Shown: positions 40,120 through 47,694, counted from the stretch's first letter. The stretch is DNA of 64,000 nt from Aeromicrobium sp. Root344 (GCF_001425755.1 NZ_LMDH01000001.1:3409571-3473570), one strand, 5' to 3'. Notes: generated by a model not told the origin, from the letters alone. A program made the numbers and translations.

Positions 40120-40184
40120 TATCGTCGGCATATCGAAAACCGCATACGTACGGGCAACGGCCGGCCGCGTTGAGTTGACGCATG
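40120..40184 (+). promoter_or_regulatory. VanR-type promoter of vanHA
   Basis: TATCGTCGGCATATCGA (40120-40136), 16 nt with ATACG, GGCAAC (40153-40158), 11 nt, TTGAGT (40170-40175) as -10, 6 nt, ATG at 40182. Its upstream block is the perfect inverse of the vanX block, 13 bp away, producing a 47-bp inverted repeat. Confidence 0.8.
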
Positions 40185-41195
40185 ATCCAGCGGCCACCCG
40201 TACGAGCTGCCGTACGCCGCCTGCGAACCGACCGCGTGACCACTGGCGTCACGGCTTTCGGATGCGGGCCGCACGAAGCCACGCTGTTTCGTGAGCTGTC
40301 GCCCCGCTTCGGCGTGACGCCCACGATCACCGACGAAGCGGTGACCGCGGGCAACGTCGGACTCGCAGCAGGCAACCGGTGCATCAGCGTGGGCCACAAG
40401 TCACGGATCGACGACTCGTTGCTCCTCGCGCTCAACGGGGTGGGCGTCGAGTACGTCTCGACCCGGAGCATCGGCGACAACCACATCGACGTGGCGTACG
40501 CGGAGAGCATCGGCGTGACGGTCGGCACCGTCGCGTACTCCCCCGACAGCGTCGCGGACTACACGGTGATGCTGATGTTGATGGCCCTGCGCCACGCCAC
40601 GTCGGTCGTACGCCGCGCCGACCTTCGCGACTACCGGCTGCACGACACTCCTGGCCGGGAGCTGCGCGACCTGACCGTCGGGGTCGTCGGGACCGGGCGC
40701 ATCGGCGCTGCGGTGATCGACCGGCTGCGCGGATTCGGCAGCCGGATCATCGCGCACGACGTCTCCCCCGCAACGAGAGCGGACTACGTCACGTTCGACG
40801 AGCTGATCCGGGTGAGCGACGTGGTCACGCTCCACACCCCGCTCACGCCCGCCACCCACCACCTGCTCGACGCTCGCCGGCTCGAGCAGATGAAGCCCGG
40901 TGCCGTCATCGTCAACACCGGCCGCGGCCCGCTCGTCGACAACGCGGCGCTGCTCGCCGCCCTCGAGGCCGGGCACCTCGCCGGCGTGGCTCTCGACGTC
41001 GTGGAGGGCGAGGAGGGCGTGTTCTATGCCGACTGCCGCGAGCGTCCCCTCGCAAGCACTCCTCTGGCGCGGCTGCAGGAGCTGCCCAACGTGCTGATCA
41101 GTCCGCACACCGCCTACTTCACCGACCACGCCCTGGCCGATGCCGTCGAGGACTCCCTGGCGCACTGCCTGACCTACGAGAACGGAAACCCATGA
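40182..41195 (+). CDS. vanH: D-lactate dehydrogenase VanH
   Basis: A 337-aa NAD-dependent 2-hydroxyacid dehydrogenase that reduces pyruvate to D-lactate for the VanA ligase. It matches enterococcal VanH in FGVTPTITDEAV, NRCISVGHKSRID, YVSTRSIGDNHID, VAYSPDSVADYTVMLMLMAL, VGVVGTGRIG (Rossmann), NTGRGPLVD and SPHTAYFTDHAL (catalytic His). Compared with enterococcal VanH it has an N-terminal extension of about 18 residues; the GTG at 40236 would remove it, but the promoter spacing favours the ATG at 40182. Stop and next start overlap (ATGA). Confidence 0.95.
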   Translation: MIQRPPVRAAVRRLRTDRVTTGVTAFGCGPHEATLFRELSPRFGVTPTITDEAVTAGNVGLAAGNRCISVGHKSRIDDSLLLALNGVGVEYVSTRSIGDNHIDVAYAESIGVTVGTVAYSPDSVADYTVMLMLMALRHATSVVRRADLRDYRLHDTPGRELRDLTVGVVGTGRIGAAVIDRLRGFGSRIIAHDVSPATRADYVTFDELIRVSDVVTLHTPLTPATHHLLDARRLEQMKPGAVIVNTGRGPLVDNAALLAALEAGHLAGVALDVVEGEEGVFYADCRERPLASTPLARLQELPNVLISPHTAYFTDHALADAVEDSLAHCLTYENGNP

Positions 41196-42229
41196 CCAGA
41201 CTCAAGATCGCCGTGCTGTTCGGCGGCTCGTCCGAGGAGCACCTCATCTCCGTCAAGTCCGCGCAGGAGGTTTCCAAGAACCTCGACCCGGAGAGGTACG
41301 AGCCGTTCTACGTCGGGATCACGACCAGCGGCGCGTGGACGTTGTGCGACGGGCCGGAGCCCGGCTGGGAGACTGCCGGCACCCCCGCGATGCTCTCGCC
41401 CGACAGCTCGACCCGCGGCCTGCTCGTGCTGGACGGCAACTCGTACCGGACGATCCCGCTGGACGTGGTCTTCCCGGTGCTCCACGGCACGCAGGGCGAG
41501 GACGGCGCGATCCAGGGACTGCTGGAGCTGACCGGCATCCCGTACGTCGGGTGCGACGTGCCGAGCTCGGCCCTGTGCATGGACAAGTCCCTCGCGTACG
41601 TCGTGGCGGCCGCCGCCGGCATCGCCACGCCGAGTCACTGGGTCGTCGCCGCGAACGAGAACATCGAGCCCGAAGGACTGACCTATCCGGTCTTTGTGAA
41701 GCCGGCCCGCTCGGGCTCCTCGTTCGGCGTCAGCAAGGTGTCGTCGAGGACCGAGCTGCTGAGCGCGGTCGTCACGGCCAAGCAGTACGACTCCAAGGTG
41801 CTGATCGAAGAGGCCGTCGTCGGCAGCGAGGTCGGCTGCGCGATCCTGAGCGAACGATTCGGCCTGGTCGCCGGCGAGGTCGATCGCATCGCGCTGACGC
41901 ACGGCTTCTTCCGGATCCACCAGGAAGCCGAGCCCGAACGCGGCTCCGACAACTCGACCCCGATCGTGCCCGCCGACATCTCCGAGGACGCGCGGGCTCT
42001 CGTGCAGGAGACCGCGAAGCGGATCTATCGCGCCCTCGGCTGCACGGGTCTGGCCCGCGTCGACATGTTCCTCAAGGACGACGGCACCGTCGTGCTCAAC
42101 GAGGTCAACACGCTACCCGGCCTGACGTCGTACAGCCGCTATCCCCGCATGATGGCCGCCGCCGGTCTGCCGCTCGCCGAGGTCATCGATCGTCTGGTGG
42201 ACCGCACGCTGCAGGGCGCGAGACGTTGA
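41192..42229 (+). CDS. vanA: D-alanine--D-lactate ligase VanA-type
   Basis: A 345-aa ATP-grasp ligase making D-Ala-D-Lac, which replaces D-Ala-D-Ala in peptidoglycan precursors. It follows VanA throughout: LFGGSSEEH, GEDGAIQGLLELTGIPYVG, VFVKPARSGSSFGVSKV and NEVNTLPGLTSYSRYPRMM. The specificity loop reads HGFFRIHQEAEPERGSDN with His243 in place of the Tyr of D-Ala-D-Ala ligases, the marker of D-lactate selectivity. It overlaps vanH by 4 nt. Sequence places it in the VanA/actinobacterial vanHAX group; the enterococcal symbol is used for function. Confidence 0.95.
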   Translation: MTRLKIAVLFGGSSEEHLISVKSAQEVSKNLDPERYEPFYVGITTSGAWTLCDGPEPGWETAGTPAMLSPDSSTRGLLVLDGNSYRTIPLDVVFPVLHGTQGEDGAIQGLLELTGIPYVGCDVPSSALCMDKSLAYVVAAAAGIATPSHWVVAANENIEPEGLTYPVFVKPARSGSSFGVSKVSSRTELLSAVVTAKQYDSKVLIEEAVVGSEVGCAILSERFGLVAGEVDRIALTHGFFRIHQEAEPERGSDNSTPIVPADISEDARALVQETAKRIYRALGCTGLARVDMFLKDDGTVVLNEVNTLPGLTSYSRYPRMMAAAGLPLAEVIDRLVDRTLQGARR

Positions 42230-42339
42230 TCGTGCTGGCCGCCCTGACGTTGGCGGTGTCGGTGGTCAGCGTCGTGCTGACGGCCGTGCTCGTCACGGTG
42301 CTGGGAGACCTGGTCGATCGGATCCGCAGACGCACCTAG
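42226..42339 (+). CDS. Tiny membrane protein coupled to vanA
   Basis: A 37-codon frame (TTG at 42226 overlapping the vanA stop as TTGA; GTG at 42232 possible). It encodes one membrane helix (VSVVSVVLTAVLVTVLG) followed by a basic tail DLVDRIRRRT. G/C-rich third positions and the stop at 42339, 14 nt before the convergent vanY stop, suggest a real gene. No homologue known to me; it could be a small accessory peptide of the Van machinery. Confidence 0.5.
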   Translation: MIVLAALTLAVSVVSVVLTAVLVTVLGDLVDRIRRRT

Positions 42340-42353
42340 GACGCACGCCACCG

Positions 42354-42962
42354 TCAACGCTGCATCCGCGGGTCGTGCGTCGGGTCGGCGTACCTGGTGG
42401 GGCAGCCGTCCCAGACCGCGTCCGGTCGCAGCTCGTAGTGCCAGGGCTCGTTGTCGTAGATCTGGCAGAGTCCGTACGCCGCGCCCCGGTCGGAGAGCCA
42501 GACCATGCCATCCGTGCCGGCGATGTCGATCGCGTCGCCGGTCACGTGCGGCGAGGTGTCGGGGGTGGCGACCCACCGGGCGGCCTCGTCCGTCGACCCG
42601 TACTTCGAGACCGCATCGCGGAGCAGCTTGGCCTGGTACGCCTTGGAGCGCCAGCCGCTGCTGACCTCGAACCTGATGCCGGAGTGCGACGCAGCGCGCC
42701 GGAGGGCAGCCCGGAGATCGCCGTCCAGCTCGGCGACCGCTGGGACGTCGTCGTCGAACACCGTCGTGCCGTCCGGCACCCGTCCGTCCGCGACGCCGAG
42801 CGCATGACGTCCGGTGAGACGCCGCACGGTGTCGAGGGTCGGGCTCGCCGACGAGGACGAGGCGTTGAACGACTGATAGCCGATGTCGGCGACGAGCGCC
42901 GCGCTCAGGATCACGAGGGCGGCGAGGACCGTCGACCGGGTCCGGCGCGTGGTGGTGGTCAT
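42354..42962 (-). CDS. vanY: D,D-carboxypeptidase VanY-like (M15B), membrane-anchored
   Basis: A 202-aa protein with an N-terminal membrane anchor (STVLAALVILSAALVADIGY) and an extracytoplasmic M15 peptidase domain. Zinc and catalytic residues sit in TSPHVTGDAIDI (His139, Asp146) and NEPWHYEL (Glu172, His175). VanY trims the terminal D-Ala from precursors that escaped VanX. It is convergent with vanA and divergent from vanR. Its promoter is a copy of the vanX and vanH promoters, tying it to the locus. Confidence 0.9.
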   Translation of the reverse strand: MTTTTRRTRSTVLAALVILSAALVADIGYQSFNASSSSASPTLDTVRRLTGRHALGVADGRVPDGTTVFDDDVPAVAELDGDLRAALRRAASHSGIRFEVSSGWRSKAYQAKLLRDAVSKYGSTDEAARWVATPDTSPHVTGDAIDIAGTDGMVWLSDRGAAYGLCQIYDNEPWHYELRPDAVWDGCPTRYADPTHDPRMQR

Positions 42963-43024
42963 GCCACCAGTCAAGGAAGTCCAGCGTTGCCAGCACGTAT
43001 GTCGAGTTCAATACGCGGACGATA
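42960..43024 (-). promoter_or_regulatory. VanR-type promoter of vanY
   Basis: Minus strand: TATCGTCCGCGTATTGA (complement of 43008-43024), 16 nt with ATACG, GGCAAC (42986-42991), 11 nt, TTGACT (42969-42974), 6 nt, ATG. It aligns with the vanX promoter without gaps at 44 of 64 positions. The upstream block overlaps the -35 region of divergent vanR (TAGCAT at 43037 is its -10), so one site may serve both. Confidence 0.8.
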
Positions 43025-43048
43025 CGGTCCGGCTCGTAGCATCGAGGA

Positions 43049-43738
43049 ATGCGTGTCTTGATCGTCGAGGACGAGCCCTACATGGCCGACGCGATTCGCG
43101 ACGGATTGCGGCTCGAGGCCATCGCCGCTGACATCGCCGGAGATGGCGACACCGCGCTGGAGATGCTGAGCATCAACGCGTACGACATCGCGGTCCTCGA
43201 CCGTGACATCCCGGGGCCGTCGGGCGATGCCGTCGCGGAGAGCATCGTCGCGTCCGGCAGCGGCATGCCGATCCTGATGCTGACGGCCGCCGACCGGCTC
43301 GACGAGAAGGCGTCCGGGTTCGAGCTCGGCGCCGACGACTACCTCACCAAGCCGTTCGAGCTGCAGGAGCTCGTGCTGAGGCTCCGCGCCCTCGACCGCA
43401 GGCGCGGCTACAGCCGGCCGCCCGTACGCGAGATCGCCGGGCTGCGCCTCGACCCGTTCCGTCGTGAGGTCTTTCGCAACGGTCGCTACGTCGCCCTGAC
43501 CCGCAAGCAGTTCGCGGTGCTCGAGGTCCTGATCGCTGCGGAGGGCGGCGTCGTCAGCGCTGAGGACCTGCTCGAGCGCGCGTGGGACGAGAACGCCGAC
43601 CCGTTCACCAACGCCGTACGCATCACGGTCTCGGCGCTGCGCAAGCGCCTCGGCGAGCCGTGGGTCATCGCGACCGTCCCCGGCGTCGGATACCGCATCG
43701 ACACGGCTCCCGACGACGGACTCGTCGAGCATGGATAG
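43049..43738 (+). CDS. vanR: Response regulator VanR
   Basis: A 229-aa OmpR-family regulator: receiver domain with VLIVEDEP, phosphoacceptor Asp51 in VLDRDIPG, Lys in LTKPFELQELV, and a winged-helix domain from about 125 (FRNGRYVALTRKQFAVLEVL, WDENADPFTNAVRITVSALR). It resembles Streptomyces VanR, which activates vanHAX when VanS detects glycopeptide. The ATG is 6 nt after TAGCAT, so probably leaderless. Overlaps vanS by 8 nt. Confidence 0.93.
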   Translation: MRVLIVEDEPYMADAIRDGLRLEAIAADIAGDGDTALEMLSINAYDIAVLDRDIPGPSGDAVAESIVASGSGMPILMLTAADRLDEKASGFELGADDYLTKPFELQELVLRLRALDRRRGYSRPPVREIAGLRLDPFRREVFRNGRYVALTRKQFAVLEVLIAAEGGVVSAEDLLERAWDENADPFTNAVRITVSALRKRLGEPWVIATVPGVGYRIDTAPDDGLVEHG

Positions 43739-44822
43739 GAGTCCGGGCCTGAGCGTCCGGCTCAAGCTCACCCTCAGCTATGCCGCGTTCCTGACGGTCG
43801 CCGGCGGCATGCTGCTCGCCGTCGTCTGGGTGTTCCTCCTGCGCTACGTCCCTGACGTGATCATCACCGACGGGCAGCCCGTGCCCAACCGCTCGGACCT
43901 CGTACGTGCCTTCGCGCCCAAGGCAGCCTGGGCCATGGCCTTCCTGCTCCTGGTCGGACTGGTGGGTGGCTGGCTGCTCGCGGGCCGCATGCTCGCCCCG
44001 CTGTCTCGACTCACGCATGCCACTCGCCTGGCGGCCGAGGGCTCGCTGTCCCACCGGATCCGGCTCGAGGGACGCACGGACGAGTTCCGGGAGCTCGCCG
44101 ACAGCTTCGACACCATGCTCGCGCGTCTCGAGGCCCAGGTCGCCGAGCAGCAACGCTTCGCAGCGAACGCCTCCCACGAGCTGCGCACCCCGCTGGCGAT
44201 CACCCAGACCCTGCTGGAGGTGGCACGCAACGACCCGGACCACGACGATCGTGAGCTGGTCGAACGGCTTCACTTCGTCAACGCCCGGGCGATCGACCTC
44301 ACCGAGGCCCTGCTGCTGCTCAGCCGCGCCGACCGGAGGTCCTTCACCAGGGAGCGCGTCGACCTGTCCCTGCTCGCGGAGGAGGCCACCGAGACGCTCC
44401 TCTCGCTCGCCGAGGAGCGCGGGCTCATCATCAAGGTGTCCGGCGAGACCACGTCCACGATCGGGTCGCACGCCCTGCTGCTCCAGATGACGGTCAACCT
44501 CGTGCACAACGCGATCGTCCACAACCTGTCCGATCAGGGCACCGTGTGGGTCACGACTGCGGTCGACCACCGGAGCGCGGTGCTGACGGTCGAGAACACC
44601 GGCCAGCAGCTGACGTCACAGGTCGTCCCAACGCTCACGGAGCCGTTCCAACGCGGCACAGAACGCGCCCGCAGCGACCATGCCGGCGTCGGGCTCGGAC
44701 TGGCCATCGTCAAGAGCATCACGCAGGCGCACGACGGCTCGCTCAGCCTCGCACCTAGGGCTGGTGGCGGCCTCACCGTGACCGTACGGCTGCCTGTCGC
44801 ACGGCCGCAGCCCGACGAATGA
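43731..44822 (+). CDS. vanS: Sensor histidine kinase VanS
   Basis: A 363-aa kinase with two membrane helices (about 17-37 and 66-84) enclosing a short loop of about 30 residues, HAMP (84-135), H-box FAANASHELRTPLAITQTLL with His149, N-box LVHNAIVHN, and G-boxes ending GVGLGLAIVKSITQAHDG. The short extracellular loop and sequence follow the Streptomyces-type VanS, which responds to vancomycin rather than to damage in general. Translationally coupled to vanR. Confidence 0.93.
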   Translation: MDRSPGLSVRLKLTLSYAAFLTVAGGMLLAVVWVFLLRYVPDVIITDGQPVPNRSDLVRAFAPKAAWAMAFLLLVGLVGGWLLAGRMLAPLSRLTHATRLAAEGSLSHRIRLEGRTDEFRELADSFDTMLARLEAQVAEQQRFAANASHELRTPLAITQTLLEVARNDPDHDDRELVERLHFVNARAIDLTEALLLLSRADRRSFTRERVDLSLLAEEATETLLSLAEERGLIIKVSGETTSTIGSHALLLQMTVNLVHNAIVHNLSDQGTVWVTTAVDHRSAVLTVENTGQQLTSQVVPTLTEPFQRGTERARSDHAGVGLGLAIVKSITQAHDGSLSLAPRAGGGLTVTVRLPVARPQPDE

Positions 44823-44855
44823 CGCTCGCGCCTCGGGGTTGATACGTTCGATCAC

Positions 44856-45578
44856 ATGACCTCCAACCTCGACTCGGTCACCTTCGACGCCAACGATCCG
44901 GAGCGCCTGGCCCGGTTCTGGGGCGCGCTGCTCGGCTGGGACACCGTCGCGGACGACGACGGCTTCCAGCTCGTGCCGACGGACGGCACGACGTATCGGC
45001 TCGCCTTCTACCCCACCCAGGAGCCGAAGACCGGGCCCAACCAGACCCACTTCGACCTGACGAGCGCCACTCCGGACGACCAGCAGCGGACCGTCGCCAG
45101 GGCACTCGAGCTCGGCGCGACCCACCTCGACGTCGGCCAGACCCCCGAAGAGGGCCACATCGTGCTGGCCGACCCCGAAGGCAATGAGTTCTGCGTCATC
45201 CCCGCAGGCAACAACTTCCTCGCCGACACCGCCTTCATCGGTGCGATCAACTGCGACGGCACCCAGGCGGTCGGCTACTTCTGGAGCGAGGCGCTGGGGT
45301 GGCCGCTCGTCTGGGACCAGGACGAGGAGACCGCGATCCAGTCGCCGGCGGGCGGCTCGAAGATGTCGTGGGGCGGGCCACCGGTCAACCCGAAGACCGG
45401 CAAGAACCGCATCCACCTGGACATCGCTCCCCCGGTCGGCACTGATCAGGAGGCCGAGGTCGAACGCCTCATCACGCTCGGCGCCAAGCGGATCGACATC
45501 GGTCAGGGCGAGGACGTCAGCTGGGTCGTCATGGCCGATCCCGATGGCAACGAGTTCTGTGTCCTGACACCGCGTTGA
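44856..45578 (+). CDS. VOC-family protein with two glyoxalase-like domains
   Basis: A 240-aa protein with two VOC modules: about 5-115 (VTFDANDPERLARFWGALLG, ending ADPEGNEFCVIP) and 125-240 (INCDGTQAVGYFWSEALGWP, ending MADPDGNEFCVL). The nearly identical ends suggest duplication within the gene. TACGTT lies 7 nt before the ATG. Downstream of vanS but with its own promoter, so not clearly part of the van locus. Substrate unknown. Confidence 0.88.
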   Translation: MTSNLDSVTFDANDPERLARFWGALLGWDTVADDDGFQLVPTDGTTYRLAFYPTQEPKTGPNQTHFDLTSATPDDQQRTVARALELGATHLDVGQTPEEGHIVLADPEGNEFCVIPAGNNFLADTAFIGAINCDGTQAVGYFWSEALGWPLVWDQDEETAIQSPAGGSKMSWGGPPVNPKTGKNRIHLDIAPPVGTDQEAEVERLITLGAKRIDIGQGEDVSWVVMADPDGNEFCVLTPR

Positions 45579-45633
45579 CGCCCTGGATGGCATTGCCCTG
45601 CGCTCGCGCCGCAGCAGCGCCTACCGTTGAGAC

Positions 45634-46278
45634 ATGACGACAGCCGAGCACCGCAGCGCAGCGCCCAGGCGGCTCGCCGTCGTCCTGCTGCTCGTCGCGT
45701 TGCTGGTGGCGGCCGCCTTGGCGTGGCTGCTGAGGCCCGGCGATGCGGGCCGGCCGTTCGCGATGGGCTCCCCCACGTTGCAGCCCGTGGCTGTCCCCCG
45801 GTCGCCGAGCACGTGCGGCAGCCCGGCGACCGCGCCGTTCACGCCGACGAGCGTCACGATCCCGCACGTCGTCAAGAACGCCGATGTGCTGGCGCTGCCC
45901 CGCGACGGCAACAACGTGCCGGGTGTCCCTCCGACCTCGGCCAAGTCGACGTTCGCGTGGGACCGGCCGGGCATCAAGCCTGGATCAGACCGCGGAAATG
46001 TCCTGCTCAATGCCCATACCTGGCCCGATGGCTCCGCCGTCGGCAACGTGATGCTCGACAAGCTCCACCAAGGCGATCGCATCGTCCTCCGTGGAGCCCG
46101 GTCGGAGCTCTGCTACACCGTCAGCAAGCGGGTCGAGGTGCTGGCGAGCAAGGGCTATCCGGCCTACTACGCCCGCGACGGCGTTCCCCAGATCGCGCTG
46201 ATCGTCTGCTCAGGGCAGCGTCTCGGACCCGGCCAGTGGACCCACCGCACGATCTGGTTCGCCGACCCGACTGGTTGA
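45634..46278 (+). CDS. Class F sortase
   Basis: A 214-aa transpeptidase with an N-terminal signal anchor (RRLAVVLLLVALLVAAALAW) and a sortase barrel. The catalytic His is in LLNAHTWPDGSAVG, the Cys in ALIVCSGQRLGPGQWTH and the Arg in HRTIWFADP, as in actinobacterial class F sortases. It should act outside the membrane, attaching a surface protein with a sorting motif; no substrate gene is adjacent. TACCGT is 6 nt before the ATG. Confidence 0.88.
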   Translation: MTTAEHRSAAPRRLAVVLLLVALLVAAALAWLLRPGDAGRPFAMGSPTLQPVAVPRSPSTCGSPATAPFTPTSVTIPHVVKNADVLALPRDGNNVPGVPPTSAKSTFAWDRPGIKPGSDRGNVLLNAHTWPDGSAVGNVMLDKLHQGDRIVLRGARSELCYTVSKRVEVLASKGYPAYYARDGVPQIALIVCSGQRLGPGQWTHRTIWFADPTG

Positions 46279-46281
46279 CCC

Positions 46282-46734
46282 TCAGTGCCAGTTGCTGACG
46301 CGCTCGTCGTCAGGCGCCGGTGCTCCCTCGCCGGTCTCTAGCAACGCCTTGAGGCTCATGAGGAACGTCGCCCACTTGGTGCTGCAGTGGTGCATGAAGT
46401 CGCCGGGCTCGCTCCAGCCGCGATGGGCGAACATGATGATCGTGAAGTCGTCCTCGGTCGTGAGGTCCCAGCTGACGTGCGTGCCGATCCATTCCTCCGG
46501 TCCCGCGACGACCTCCCACAGCACGCGCTCGGCTGCCTTGGCCTCCAGCACGCTCATGTCGAACCCGTTCGGCTCAGGCGCGCCCTCGAAACGGAACTGG
46601 AGCACGCCGCCGGCATCACCGTCGCCGTGCACGTCCCTCGTCCACCAGCCGGCCAGACCGTCCGTCGTGGTCAGCGCTTCGTAGACCGCCTCTCGGGTTG
46701 TCGTGATTCCCACGCGATGCAGGATGTCCACCAT
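46282..46734 (-). CDS. SRPBCC (AHSA1-like) protein
   Basis: A 150-aa START/Bet v 1-like fold: VGITTTREAVYEALTTTDGL, AGWWTRDVHGDGDAGGVLQF and IIMFAHRGWSEPGDFMHHCS. Such proteins bind hydrophobic ligands or chaperone partners; none is known here. AAGGAGAG precedes the ATG. It follows an ArsR regulator gene and another SRPBCC gene on the same strand, 48 nt downstream of the ArsR stop. Confidence 0.85.
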   Translation of the reverse strand: MVDILHRVGITTTREAVYEALTTTDGLAGWWTRDVHGDGDAGGVLQFRFEGAPEPNGFDMSVLEAKAAERVLWEVVAGPEEWIGTHVSWDLTTEDDFTIIMFAHRGWSEPGDFMHHCSTKWATFLMSLKALLETGEGAPAPDDERVSNWH

Positions 46735-46782
46735 GGTTCTCTCCTTCTGATCTTGCGGCCGCGGGCGCGGCCGGCTCGTCGT

Positions 46783-47124
46783 TCAACCTCCTGTGGTGCG
46801 CCTGGAGGCGATGGCCTCGGAGATCTGCTTGATCCGGCCGAGTCGCGCATCCCACGTACGTCCGACGTCGTTGAGCTGGGCGACGGCGCGGGCGAACTGC
46901 GCCTGGTCGATGCGGTACCGCTTCTCGCGGCCCGCGGCGGTGGCCTGCACCAGCCCGACCCGGTCGAGCACGCCGAGGTGCTTCGCCACGGCCTGTCGGG
47001 TCACCGGCAGCTGTTCGCTGAGCGTCGTGGCCGTGCCGTCGCCGTGCAGCATCAGGTCGAGCATGCGTCGCCGCGTCGGATCACCGATCGCCGACCACAG
47101 CTCGTCGTCCACGGCGGTCGTCAT
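46783..47124 (-). CDS. ArsR-family transcriptional repressor
   Basis: A 113-aa winged-helix regulator: LWSAIGDPTRRRMLDLMLHG, SEQLPVTRQAVAKHLGVLDR and AAGREKRYRID. No cysteine metal-binding motif is present, so it is probably one of the SRPBCC-linked ArsR regulators. Its ATG overlaps the preceding SRPBCC stop (ATGA). It probably binds the two palindromes upstream of the operon. Confidence 0.9.
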   Translation of the reverse strand: MTTAVDDELWSAIGDPTRRRMLDLMLHGDGTATTLSEQLPVTRQAVAKHLGVLDRVGLVQATAAGREKRYRIDQAQFARAVAQLNDVGRTWDARLGRIKQISEAIASRRTTGG

Positions 47125-47582
47125 GCCGCCTCCAGCCGTTCGGCGTACGTCTTGATGATCGGCACGAAGCGGTCCCAGCCCTCGCTGTGCGAGAGGTAGC
47201 GCTCCTCGATCGCCGCGGCCTCCCAGCCACGCTCCCGGAAGCCGGTCTCGCTGAACCGGAGCAGGGTCCCGGTGCCTGCCGGCTCCAGCTCGAACGTCAC
47301 GAGGTTGGAGTTGCCTTCGACCGCGCTCTCCCCCGGCGGGTTCGTCCAGCGGAAGCTGAACACCCGCGGCGGATCGGTGACCACGACACTCAGCTGCTCG
47401 ACATGAGCCCTCGGGTTGTCCCCGTCGGCCCACACGAGCTCGCTCGTCGACCCCGGCGCCGGCTCGAAGTCCGTCGACACGCTCCACCACTCCCGTACGT
47501 GCTCGGGTGTGCTGATCACCTCGAAGACGACCTCCGGCGGTGCGTCGATGTGGATCTCGCGGTCGATGCTGGCGTACTCCAT
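47121..47582 (-). CDS. SRPBCC (AHSA1-like) protein, first gene of the ArsR operon
   Basis: A 153-aa Bet v 1-like protein: DREIHIDAPPEVVFEVISTP, EHVREWWSVSTDFEPAP and LLRFSETGFRERGWEAAAIE. I use the ATG at 47582 because AGGAGG stands 5 nt upstream; an in-frame ATG further up falls inside the operator. Coupled to the ArsR gene. Likely ligand-binding or stress-related. Confidence 0.87.
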   Translation of the reverse strand: MEYASIDREIHIDAPPEVVFEVISTPEHVREWWSVSTDFEPAPGSTSELVWADGDNPRAHVEQLSVVVTDPPRVFSFRWTNPPGESAVEGNSNLVTFELEPAGTGTLLRFSETGFRERGWEAAAIEERYLSHSEGWDRFVPIIKTYAERLEAA

Positions 47583-47598
47583 ACGTCCTCCTGATATA

Positions 47599-47658
47599 GC
47601 AACCATCGGTTGCATGTCAACCTAGCACCGCCAGATCCAATGCGCAACCATCGGTTGC
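47599..47658 (-). promoter_or_regulatory. Duplicated palindromic operator of the SRPBCC-ArsR operon
   Basis: The 15-bp palindrome GCAACCATCGGTTGC occurs twice, at 47599-47613 and 47644-47658, with 45 bp between starts (about four helical turns). A further GGTTGCATGT lies at 47661. One copy sits just before the SRPBCC RBS. Two equal sites suggest cooperative binding by the encoded ArsR repressor. Confidence 0.7.
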
Positions 47659-47667
47659 GCGGTTGCA

Positions 47668-47694
47668 TGTCACGTTCCAGAGTGCTCCGTCGTC
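47668..47694 (+). promoter_or_regulatory. ECF41-type promoter of the epimerase gene
   Basis: TGTCACG (47668-47674), 16-nt spacer, CGTC (47691-47694). It lies 37 nt before the ATG at 47732 and adjoins the ArsR operator. Matches the sites at the ECF41-like sigma factor gene except the last base of the -35. Confidence 0.65.

Noticed and set aside
40090-40136. 47-bp inverted repeat read as a terminator or single symmetric operator
   Set aside because: It is upstream of two divergent starts, and each arm is in register with a full promoter also found once before vanY.
44856-46278. VOC and class F sortase genes considered as parts of the van locus
   Set aside because: They have their own leaderless-type promoters, lack the shared VanR-type motif and are not known Van accessory functions.
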